Shown: positions 20,286-32,800 of the stretch, piece by piece
How positions within the stretch are numbered: position 1 is the first letter of the stretch
How the letters are laid out: each line of letters opens with the position of its first letter
Assembly (NCBI GenBank): GCA_963922205.1
Contig: CAWUHX010000360.1
Coordinates: forward strand, 1-64,000
Direction: 5' to 3'
Length of the DNA: 64,000 bases
From: Romanomermis culicivorax
Lineage: Eukaryota; Nematoda; Enoplea; Mermithida; Mermithidae
The notes under the pieces: model-generated
The model's database searches: none
What the model was told of the DNA's origin: nothing
Seen by the model: the letters and a program-made list of their open reading frames with translations, nothing else
Position numbers and translations under genes: made by a program

Positions 20286-22015
20286 CCAAAAATCCCAATA
20301 AGGCTACAAGTTCAATTGAAACTGCAAGTGCATTATGCGGCAAAAAATTATTTTTTTTGAACCCATAAGTATTATATAACAAAATTGGGGAATTTGGCGT
20401 TTTCCCGGACTTTGGTCAACCATATAATTGAATTGAGGCCATATTTCAAAGAAAAAAAAATTCGCATTTGAGATTACACCCCCAAGATGCTTAGGCCGAT
20501 GTATGGAGGTTGGATATGGCACACCGATTGCTGGGCATGGTGGAACTGGAGGGCCTTAAAAAGTGCGTTTTTTACCTGTTTTTGGGGCGCCACCGAGCAC
20601 CACTTGCAGATAAAGGCGAAATGACAAAAGGCACCCCATAGTTTGCCCCTATGCCCGATATTATGCAAAAAAACCCGAAGGTTCTAGCTTTTACCGTTTT
20701 GGCTCTAGAGGGGGGGGGGACATGAAATTTGAGGGCCAAGTATATTATAGGTTGACGCTGTCGCGCCACCTATGATGTATCACCAAAACACCAGGACAAA
20801 TTTTTTCTTTTGATCTTGGGTTAACTATACTGCGATGGACTTGGAAAAAGTTGTTCCTCCTGATCATAGCTCAATCAGTGTTCACACAATTGGAAAAGAT
20901 TTGTCTCTCTTGATCGTAGTTCAGTGGGTTGTCTGCACTTGCACTATGATGGACTAATAAATATTTTCCTCCTTTTTTACTTCCAACACTGAGTGAATTT
21001 GGAAGGATTTTGCCTGTGTGTTGAGTACACTGGAAAATCTACTTTTCACATAAGGCTGCCTGCATGTTTGAAAAGTTGGGATTTGTACTTTTACTTGGGC
21101 TGTGACCATGTGGGCAGAAGTTATGATTTTCACTTGGGCTGTGATGGACTTGGAAAATTTTTCCACCTTTTTCTCTTCGGACATTGAGTGGGTTTGGAGA
21201 GACTTTACCATGATAAGAAAGCATGTGACAACATCACAACCTTCATTGCCAGATTTCCGAAAATTTATGGAAACATCCCGTTTCACTACTCAGTTTTTCC
21301 AGAATATCTTGACAGATAATGACTTCAAAAGTTACAAAATTGTTATGATCATGATGCCCAAAATTTGCTAGTTACTGATAATTTCAGACCTAAAGTGCGA
21401 ACTGTAGCTTCAAAAACGATAACAAAGAGGTGCAGTTGATTTTTTCGAGCAAACTGCTGATTTTTTGAACAAAGTTTTCGGCTTACACTTTGACAGATAT
21501 TCAGGTGCATGTGGGTCAGTCGAAATATCTGATCAACATCTGGCCCGGTTGCTTAAACATCTCCTTCGTGAAGGGGACAGTTTCAGCCAACTTCAGACCT
21601 GAGAAACTCGTGAACCTAGAGCCTGACATTAGCGTTCTCCACACGGTTGCGTTGATCTTGGAAATCTGTAACCAAAGTAGGAAATCAAAATTTGAATCGG
21701 GAAAACCAATTGAATTGAACTGATCGAAGCGATGTTTGAGCGAACAAATCCTGGTGCATGCAATTCACTAAACACAGCTCAAATGATACTTTGGTACAAT
21801 AGAGGTGGAGCCATTGCAAATTGCAATTTACCTTTTACTGCATTCCATCAACTATAAATATCGTTAAAAATAAATAAAATCTAGAATACATACCATAAAA
21901 TCTTATATGACAAGTTACCACAAAAATTCGAATATCGCAGTGTTTGTGAAATACAATGCTAACAAGAGACGGCTCATTTGCACGCGAACATAAACTATGG
22001 ATGTCAATGGCATTA
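20286..22015. other. Intergenic region downstream of the GRDP-like gene
   Basis: I see no supported gene. It contains internally similar stretches around 20830-21190 with TTGGAAAA-type words, and a G-run near 20708. A 77-codon plus-strand frame at 21490-21723 has no recognisable features. It should include the 3' UTR of the minus-strand gene ending at 22016. Confidence 0.5.
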
Positions 22016-23856
22016 TCAGCCACAGCCACCGCAACCACCGCAGCCTCCACAACTGCCGCAGCCCCCGCATGCACCGCAGGCGCCGCAGCCTCCGCAGGCT
22101 CCTGGAAGTGGATTAGAATGAAAATTATATGCAGACTTGCAAGTTGATAGACGTTCGCGTTTCTTCTTTGAAATTTTGCTCAGAATCGATGCGGGACCAC
22201 TAATATTTTACAGTGAACTTGCAGTCAAACAAGATATCACTGCACTTTTGGATGTATACAATGCATTAATTATGGTCTATATTTCCAGGAAATGAATGCA
22301 CTGTAGATCGCCTGCAGCCACGATCTGGAGAACATTTTAAAATATTCTCACATTTCAAACTCATAATTATTTCATAAAACAGAGACTACCTATATGCATA
22401 CTGTAGGAAAAGCTTCATGCAATTTAGGAAATCTGGTTGTGCAAGAAAAGCTTCTTAGAGCTTCTATGCAGAAGTTTTCAATAGGGCATATTCAGACTGT
22501 TTTACGACTAAATTCATGAACATTTCAACAGTACAATAGCTAGCCTGGTGCATCTAGCTAACAGTTCAACAGGTTGTCTCTTTCTATGAAATTTCGTACT
22601 GGTTGCCATAGTAATCATTGAGAGGATGAGAAATGAATTAATAAATCTAAGAATCTGTTGATTCTTAGTCGTATTGAAATAATTAGGTCCTTAATCACAG
22701 AATAGTGACTACTTTCGATAAAATTTACAATGGTTCGAAATTAGCAATAATTTTCGGCAGACGAATTTTTAAAAATTCAACGAATTTCGTTGGAAACCGA
22801 GTAGCTTCCGAACACACCTCTATTCGACTTAATGAATGAAATTGGAATTTTCTACGATATTGGTCGTGGATGTCAAGTCAGCTGGCCAGTCTATTGGTTC
22901 AACAACTGAATGAAAAAAATAATCATAATATGGAAGGTAATCGGCAGAAAGCATTATCTATTCTAGTTACTGTAATGCAAATACAGCGACCTCATTTCCA
23001 GGAAGTGTTTGAACATAACCAGTGCGATACACACACAAACATTATTGGTGCAGAATAATTCCAATCAGTGAATCTCGTTGAGATTCACTCAATTTTTTGA
23101 TATTTCATCATGAGCGGTTGGATTTTGATGAAAATGATCAACGTTGGGTCGATGTATAAACGATAATTTATGACGGTTTAGGTAGTCTGTTCTGTTGAAA
23201 ACCCACCTACAAGTAAAACTGTGTGGAAAGTCATGAAATTATATGAAAATTAGAGATAGGAACTTCTGAAAATTCGGTTGCCAGAAGCGTTCTTCGTGAT
23301 GTTGGAATACCATATGAACTATCAGGCCTTTGCACAGGCCCAAAGCCATGAAAGAGTTCTGATCAGTCAAAAATGCATGGCAGGCGGTTCAACTTTTCGG
23401 ATATTTATTTCCATGAGCATCATTTTTCGTTCAGATTCGTTTGAAAGAAATCGACTATAAAACTCTCACCACAAGCACCGCAAGCCGCTCCCATATCGCC
23501 CAATCCCGCAACGTCCAGCGCTGCGAAATCCGCGGCGATCATGGCCGCCGCCATGGCCACACCGGTTTCGTCCATGGCCGCGCCCGACCCCCGACCAGCG
23601 GCGTCGCACTTGGAAGCTGCTGTTGCGGCCAAATACCTGTTGCTGGGGTTATCTTTGCCGTAACCGGCGGCCAAAATCACCGGCCATTTGTGGCACGTTA
23701 GGCCGACGCTGGACGCCGCAGCGTCGTCGCGCGACCGCACCTTGTCCGGATTGCACAGGACGAAAAGTACGGCGACGGCGAAAACGCTGGCCAAATGTTC
23801 GGCGACGTAGGGTGAGCGGCATTGGACGCGTTTGCCCGGCAGTCTAGTTTGTGCGT
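22016..23856 (-). CDS. C-terminal exons 10 and 11 of the GRDP-like gene: Ala-rich region and Cys-Gly tail
   Basis: Exon 10 (23470-23856) is markedly GC-rich against AT-rich introns. It encodes a hydrophobic segment (AEHLASVFAVAVLFVL), then an Ala/Gly/Asp-rich stretch ending GLGDMGAACGACG. Exon 11 (22016-22101) continues with strictly alternating Cys-Gly/Ala-Cys-Gly units to the stop. The ~1.4-kb intron between them splits a Gly codon. Such C-terminal CGG(C/G) tails are typical of glycine-rich proteins; membrane or metal contact is possible but not shown. Confidence 0.8.
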
Positions 23857-26800
23857 CTGTTGGGGGAAACATTGCAAAGATTACAGAACATAGGCGTGCT
23901 AGGGAACTGAACAAGGTTGTTGTTCCACGGGTCCTCATCATACATGTTCTTGAGGGTGGGGGGGTTTCTGGGGGTCCTGATCTCAGATAGAACCTTGGCT
24001 GATCCATAGCAGAATTTTAATTTTTTGGGGTTTTCAAACCATGAAATGTTAAACTAACTGATTTCATTAATAAATGTTGCAAATAAACATGTTAGGCGTG
24101 AAATGAATACGACTTCAAAATAATTTAGAGGTAATTGACAACTTGATCATATGGAGACTAGGATATTCCTGAGTTCTGAGCACTTTCAAATTCGTCTGAT
24201 CGCCCCTCCCCAACCTTCTATGCTGCACAAGTATGGTCCTGACCGTGTGCAGATTTTTCTGATTCTTAGAAGATTTTGTCCTTCCACAATGATCGGCATA
24301 ATGATTAAGGAAAACGATGAACAGATAAGAAGCGAAAGTCGTCATCAGAATGAATAGGCTGCTGTGGTTTAAAGATTTCGAAACATATGTACATGATTCC
24401 AAAAAAGTACAGCATTAGAGAATGGAAATGTGCTTATTTAGCAAATAGTTTCATAAAGTCCGCCAAATCTATGTTCAAGAATATGTGGCTTGGGCGACAG
24501 ATGCCTTTTCTTCCATCATCAAACAAAAACTCACCCTCTACACCTGTCTAGTCATGTGTCTTAAAATATCATCGAAAATTGAACCAAAAAACCAGTTAAT
24601 ACTTGGTGTTGGTGCATGAAACTGCGCACGACTTGCAGTACCTTAAATAAGCTTATACAGGGTGAGCCAAAAAAAAGACGACCGGTGCTGACTTCAATAA
24701 CTTTTGAACGGATAGAGCTTTTCTAATGCAGATTGCTGCATTAGAATGCACTGCTTATCTTTGCTATTAAAACCAAATTTTATGCTCCTAGCATTTACGG
24801 TTACTGTACAAATAGAAATTTAGTTAAAGTTATAATTTTTCAAAAAGTAAAATTTGTGAGATCAACGTAAAAGTTGTCCTATTGTGAGAAGAGTTTTGTG
24901 AAGGTTTTTACGCACAATAACACTTTAAAAGTCACCCAGATTTATAAGTTACACGTAATTCAAAGTCATTAACTTCTTGTTTCAATATGGGGCAAAATTT
25001 TGCCAAAATCAAGGGCTTTTGTTTTGAAATTGGAAAAAACCAAATTCAAAACAAAATCAATTCTACCATTGACCAGATCGAAAAAACGATTGAAATTATT
25101 GGTGTAATAGAATGAAGGACACGATAAAACTGTTCTCTTCTAGTTTCCAACTGTTTTATGGTTCTCATGATTGAATTGATTGCACTTTTCTGTTGTAAAA
25201 CATGTTGATTTTGTCAATTTTTGTCAATTTTTCAAAATTTATTTGCAGAAAAATTGACATTTAGTATTTTCGATTCTAGTCAATCAATATACGAGCAATC
25301 TGACTGAAACTTTGTAATTTTTATGCCAGATGTTTTACCTATCGACGGCGGGAAACCGCATTAAAAAAGCTTAACCCGTTTGAAAGCTATGACAGTCAGT
25401 ACCGGTCGCCTTTTTTTTGGCTCACTCTGTATTACCAAATTTTACATTATAGGGTCGTTTTGCCACTATTCGATTGCATTTTGAAAAAAATGACAAAGAA
25501 ATTGTGTTTTTTGGCTGTTCCTCGCAGATTTTCAGGATGTAACCTCGGGCAAACTTGGGTAGTGTAAAGTAAATCTTTTTAATAGAATGTTAGGCCATTG
25601 AACGGATACGTGGCCAGCGATTTTGGCACAATAATTATCTTACTGTAGCTTACTTCAGCATGCCAGAATGCGATCTAAAAAACGAATGGATCTTGAAAAA
25701 CAGTCCGAATTCCACTCATAATCCATGATTTGAAAGAATCGATCATTCGACTGCATATTCTGCAATTGATTTTTTCAAATGAATGATTTTGTGTGAAAAA
25801 TTCCCTAACAACGCTTGTAAACGAAAAAACCATTCACAAAAAGTGCATCTTACGCGATTCATAAGTGCAACGTGCTTATGAATATTTTCATCTTTCTTTA
25901 CAACTGATAATTGGGTAAAACTTTTGTGTTTTAAGCCAGTTCACGTATATTTTACACATAATCTATATATATTTTAAATTTAAACGACATAAGTTTTGGG
26001 TTGATATGAATGCAGAAGAAATCGATAAAGTCCTAAAAAATAACAAAAAAATGAAAAACTCCTGAAAAAAGGACAAGCAAAAAGGAAAATTTTACAAAGT
26101 GGGAGCGAAGACAACGATGATAACGATAGGATCCATTCTTTTAGTGGTGATTTGTTGTCGGAAGAAGATTCGATTGAATGTGGTCAAGAATCAGGAATGG
26201 ACAAAAAAAGTTCAAGAAAATCAAGTGGAGTTCGATGAAAACTTGAAAGAAATTGAAAACGAAAGTTATTTGCGGTCCACTATGGTCAACAAAGCACTTT
26301 TGCATTGTTAACCTTATGAGCACGTTTTTCGAGGAAGAAAGTGAAAAGATCGACGAAGTTTTATTTCAATTTTTGGACTTCAAAGGTGATGTCGATATTG
26401 ATCGAGGTCAATTACAGAATTGGATTTTGTGCCAACAAGAAACGTCTTTGGCCCAATGGACTGTGACCCACAAATGGTGGTTATTTCATAGCCTAAAGCA
26501 AGCGTAGAAATGTGCTATCAATCAGCTAGAATAGAATCTCTTAGAAATAAATTTTGAAAAATGAGTCTGATTTTTCATGCAAATGAATCAAAGGCTAAAA
26601 CTTATGGCCTGACGCTACGTGTGCGTCGTAAAGGTATCCGAAAATTCCAAGCCACATCCATCTGGAGCTCTCTGAACAAAAATTAAGTGTCTTTTTTACC
26701 CCATGGATTTTTGGGTTTCACGTCAAAATCGGTGGGTTTTTTATTTCCGGCATTTTTAAAATAAAAAAGTATACACAGGAAGTTTATGATCTTTTTTGAT

Positions 26801-29800
26801 GTATAGGCCTTTGGAGGACTATGCATCATACATCAAGGTTGAGGTGGGTAGGGGTTTGGCCACCCATTAACCTGTTGGCCTGACATTAGAGTAGATATTT
26901 TAGAGGCGAACAGCATTTGTTCGCCAAAATGCGCTGAATTGGAGTACTTTTCCTTTTTTGGTTGGGTTATGTTTAAAAGGACCTACATGATCTTATCAAT
27001 ATTTTCTTTTTTGCCGATGTCTTGATCAAGCGTGGTAACAAAGAGTCGCATATTGATAAAGCGGTTCAATATGCAAATTTTCCTCAAAATTTACAATCTA
27101 GTCGGTAATATTTTCATGAAAATCGAACACCAAGTGGCAATCAAGAGCTTAGGCACACACGAATTTATTTCATAATCTAGTGATCAAGATTGTTTGCTAT
27201 AATTTATGATGAATGCTGGAATCGTACAGAATGCACTTCTCACCCTTAGTGACCTATAACATGTTCTATCCTTTATAAAATGCTAGTATATTGAAAAATG
27301 GCTAAAATCAATATCGTCGTCAAATTCGTTTACATAAATGTTTTATTGTAGTACTTTTCAGCCGAGAAAATGTGGGAGGCTAGTTGAGTATGTTCACGAA
27401 TTTGCAGTCTGAAATCGTAGAAATATAAAATGATACTTGTTTTCCACTTTTATTATTCAAAAGCATTTCAAGAAAAACAGACTATATGTATTGTGATGCC
27501 TATACAAACTTGATTTTCATATGTTCAATGATATGAAGTTTGCTTAAACCTGATATCAACCAAGCAAAGTGCAGGAAATGAAAACACACGCATTCCATTG
27601 GCCGTAACGATATGCGTTGGAAGAGGACGTCATCTCCTTAAGTTCCTGTGAAACAAAGAACTAATCTACACCCATTCATTTTGAAATGATCGATACAGCG
27701 CTCAAGTTTCGGTAAAAGCAGTCTTACTAGAGATCAGGAAATCAATTTCGGTAATCTTGAAATGATTGATTTTCGATAATCTTGAAATGATCTTTTCCTG
27801 AGCGCATTCAAGTTCCTGAAATAATTTTTTCATAAAAAGTTTTACAGCACAGATTCTGTGTAAAAAATTTAGACTATCTTTTTGTTTTTAATTTTGAACC
27901 ATTTTAGAATCAGAAAGTGAATTCTAGTACGCCTTGACGACACTTCATTCGCACGAGATTTTTTAATAGAACCCATCAACGTCTGTCGATCGATTGGTGT
28001 TCAATTTGATGCCTTTATAAAGGGAAACATTTCTCAATGCCTGACGCGGGGTTTCTGAAATCTACTCCACGGTTAGGGTCGAACAATAAATTTGGCGCAA
28101 GCGATTCGACAACCTACCTCCGATAACGAACGTAGTCGATCCGTCCGAGCCGGGCAGATCGAATTTCTGCACCGTATTCTTCATCAAATTGAAAACTTCG
28201 ATCGACAATTTACCCGGATTACCCGGTTTACCCTTAGCGTCTATCGAAAAGCGAACATAATAAATATGCGTTACAGTATAAATCTAGTATTTGAACTTCA
28301 TGGCCAGTTTTCACAGAATTTGTCAATCATAAAAACCCAACCAGGGTCCTGCATACGCGGCCTGACTAGACCTTTAAGCGGATCAAAATAAATTATTGAC
28401 GGATTGAGAAGGACCCGAGGAACCGTAATGACCCCCTGCATCAGTATTCTCACCGTATCACTAACGTGTCTGATATAGTGGTTATTCATGGGAATTGAAT
28501 TCCCAGGCTAATCGCAGTGCCTTAATGTAGTCTTTTCGGTGGAAATTCGAATTAAGATCTAACGTTCAAGGAATTTTTTTTGAATATTTGTAGGTTTTCA
28601 AAGACAGATCAGGCAGGCATGTGCAGAGTGTAGCTTTGCGTTCCAAGCTTTCATGAAGACATTCAGTTATTTTCAGTAATTTAAAAATATTTCAAAGTTT
28701 TATGAAAAATTTTCTCGGAGGAAATTACTTGAAAATAAGTAGGTTAATATTTTTGGGGCAGATCAATTTCGAAAGCTCTTGAAAAGCTCTACAAACTGCC
28801 CCAGTCATTTCTACTAAAATTCTGTTGGACAGTTTTTATGAAGAATAAAAGAAAAATACAAGTACAAAAGGCTGGAAAAATTAAATTTTTCCGAATAATG
28901 GTGTCAACTCACTGGCTCCAGTATTTCGAAACTTGCTCACATGTGCAGAATCCATTAATCGTTCTCAAATTCCGTTACATGATGTTCAATATTGAGGAAG
29001 CTTTTGTACTACAGTATGACTGCCGAGTTTTTTCAATGACTCATATGATATCACATGGCAGCTCTGAAAACGTTATGGCTGTCAGCTTGAAACTTCAATT
29101 CCTCAATTGCATTATTTCCATTGATTGACTAATAATTTCTTTCTAATTTCACCGGTCAAGACAAAAAACGACTGTGATAATTTAATTCATTATCAAAATA
29201 CTCACAGCATATCTGGTGACATATGGTAGTAGGTTTCTCAAGGTGAATCAGAATCAAACGTCTGAGACCATAGAATAATATTTTAAATTTAGCAAGTATA
29301 GTGGAAACAACGGATTGTTTATTATATAAGCTTAAATACTCACTCGTGCTCGGCTGAACCCGTTTCTGAAAACCAGTCCATTTGGCTTTGATTATGGCAA
29401 AATCGCCGTCGCGACTCATAACGACCATGGCACGTTCCTCACAAGAGGATAGATGCGGTAAAAATTGCTGAAAAATTAAATATGGATTCGCAGGAATGAG
29501 CGTGAAGACCTAGCGTTGTTAAAATTTGGCTTTTAGTTTGAACTCGTACAATATTTCCATACATAAAGCTTACAACGTTTTTGACTTTAATAACCCACGG
29601 AAAATTTTTGTCTACTGCACCATATTTTATTGGGGTAAACACAATTCCTGCCAGGATAGATGACTCCGTCTTGCTGATTTTGAACTTCGGTCGTCAAAGT
29701 ATGATATAGTTTCGATGGATTGATACGGAATCTATTATAAGATCTATCGATACCTCTGAGAAAGCTAAGTTATGTTACGCTGGTCATCTTACCGGTGAAC

Positions 29801-32800
29801 TTCAGCAAAATTTAAGCATTGGAAACGGAATGAATCTGAATCCTTGTATGATGAATAATTTTTAAGATTAGGTATCCACAGCTGCCAGCTCCATGCGCAC
29901 TTTTCAGCGTACATAACTTCTTTAGTTCAGGAGTTCAGGAGCGAAAAAATCTGCTCATACCAACGTCTTTTCGTCGCGACCAGTCTAGGAGTTCAGGAGT
30001 GTAAGAAACTTTGCTTTCACCAACGTTTCTTTTCCTGAACTCCTTAAGAATAAATTCGATCAGCACAGAAGCCGTTTTTCTACTCCTAGAAAGAAGTGGC
30101 TATCACCAAAAATCTAGAGGTTCGGGAAGTCAGGAGTTCAGGAGTGAACAAAATCTTGTATGCAACTTTTGGTCACTTCCTCATCTTAAGAAGTTCGTGT
30201 TGTGTTCTTTTGTTGTAGAATTTTGAGTCATCGCTCAAAAATTATTTCGAGCAGTGACGATAAAAATTCGAATATTATATTCTTACGTTCGATTTTTTTC
30301 TTCAACCTCCTTATATTTCCCAATTTGGAAGATCAATGCTTTGTTGCGGTGTAACATGGCATCTACAGTTCTGAACTCCCAAACTCCTGGTACTCCTAAA
30401 CTCGTAAAAAACAAACTATTCTATGAATGTTTGGTGCAGGCAAGGCGAACACTCCCGAACTCCTGAAGTCTTGTTGCAAGTGAACACCCCTGAACTCCTG
30501 AAATCGAGATCTCTAAGCGGATTGTACAAAAGTTTTCCACATCGACTGAACAAAACTTTGGAACTACTGTAAAATTGGAACAATTCCAATCGTCTCAAAA
30601 GTTTTGAATCTCACCAAATTGGGATCCAACTGAGTCTTCGACGGCAAGCTATCCGACCCGATTAAATGAGCCATGGCTAAAAGGCGTTGATCGCGTCCAA
30701 AAATCATTACGGAAGACAAAAGCGCCGGAGCAGAATGAATAATTTGAGCGACGTATTGCGTATTATCTTTCGGATCGATCAAACTGTAATAGTACGCAAA
30801 AAAATTTAGTGCCAAAATATATGATTATCTTCCGAAATATAAAATTGGTGCTTATGAGAAAGTACCTTCGAAGGCATTTGAAAGAACAAATAGATTTTTA
30901 AGATCAAAATCAAGGTTCAAAAATAGCCGTAGATAGAGAATATTATCAAAACTTCATTTCCCATTGATCTCAATTTATGGATTTTCTCGAAATCGTGGAG
31001 TGAAATGTGTGAAAAAAGTGTTTATGAGACTGGCGACCTGTCTCATCATGAATTCGTTAGCCTTAAAATTGTTTGAAACTTTGGTACACAAGAAAAATTT
31101 CCATCTCCGAATTGGCGACAATCGGAGATTTATCGAAGACCTTCACCATACGTTAGCCTACGGTGTTTCATGGAAGTCCGGACCCAAGACAGGAGACCCC
31201 AAACAGAACCCTTGCTGACCCGTGTAAAATTGTGGCTGACTTTTCCCCAGAATTTTGATTTTTCGGGGATTTTTATACAATAAAATGTGGAGTAAATTTT
31301 TTCTCAAATATTTGGTGCAAATAAATATATTGAACATAAAATCAAAAGCGGTTTTAAAATAGTTCAGAGCTCTTTGTGGGCTTTATCATATAAAGGCTAG
31401 AAAATTTCATGTAAAAATGTTGAAAAAAAAATTAAAATTTGGGTCTGATTCCAAAAATTTCTATTCTGTACACGTATGGTCACAAACATACTTGCAGATG
31501 GGGGCTTTCTGGACCCCCAGCGGATTTTTGTTGACTCTCAGCAGATTCTTGCTTATCCCAAAAGATTCGACATTAAAAAGATTATGCAAAAAATGAGAAA
31601 AATAAAAGAGAAAGACGTCACAAGAATGAAGATGATGCTAGTTAAAGGATTTTTCGGAACAAAGCACTTGATTCCAAAAAAGTAATTAAAACTTCAAAAA
31701 GTGCTGATTAGGTGAATAGTTTCACATCCCTGATTAATATAAATGAAAGAGTGTGCTGCTTAAAAAATTTATATGCCACCCCCTGTCCTATCTGACCCTC
31801 AGCGAACATTCCATCCTGTGCACGTATGGTCACAAGTTCTATTTTAAAACTACTTTACCACTTCTTAAGCGAAAAGTTCAAAATTTTGTTCCTCCAGCAA
31901 TCCTCCCCCAATTTTTGGGCAACCTTCTTGACCTTTCATATCAAAAAATTTGCCAGACACCCAGATTTTCGAAGTCCGTTTACATACATGGCGGCAACAA
32001 CTGTTGAGCAGCCAACTAAAACCAATTTGATGTTATAGCTTGGGACTGTAATTAGCGATTTAAAGTATTATTTTGATTGAAAATCTAAAATATCGCTTCA
32101 GTCGTTTTTCTTAGTCAATCATGAATTTCAAAAAATCCATAAAATTCTTATTATGGTACTATTGAGATTGAATGCTGAAAATTGGAGCTCTGCCTCCGAA
32201 TCCAAATTTTGAAATAAATCTGGGAAATGTCAAAGAAATGTTGGAAAAACCTATGTCTAAATCTAACTAAAAAAAGTTGAAATGCGTTGCAGAACCGGGC
32301 TTACTATAGTCTGTTTTTCTTGAAATGCTTCTAAATAATGAAAGTGGAAAGCAAGTAGTATTTCAGATTTTTGCGATTCTCTGATTAACAGTATATTATT
32401 TAGGACTGGAAATTTGTGAGTATACTGACCTAACCTCTAACAATCTTTCGAGTAAAAAATTTTACGATAAGAGCTCTATGTAAACGATTCTGATAACAGA
32501 ACTGATTTGTGTCACTTTTCTATTTGGAAGCATTTTATAAAAAACAGACTATAAATTTGATTTAGGGTAAGGTTAGAGTGTGGGACTCGGCTGCAGGAAC
32601 CCAATTGAAGTCATGCCAAAACATGATTCTCACTCATATTTTATACGAAAAGAAACGTGATAATTGGAAATGATTGAAACGAAGCCAGTAATCACTGGTC
32701 AGTCCAAAACGCCCCTTTTTGCCAGAAAAAATCAGAATTAAACGGAAATAACCTTAGTGACCATTCTTTCCAGTTTGTTTCTGAAGATGACTTATGACCA

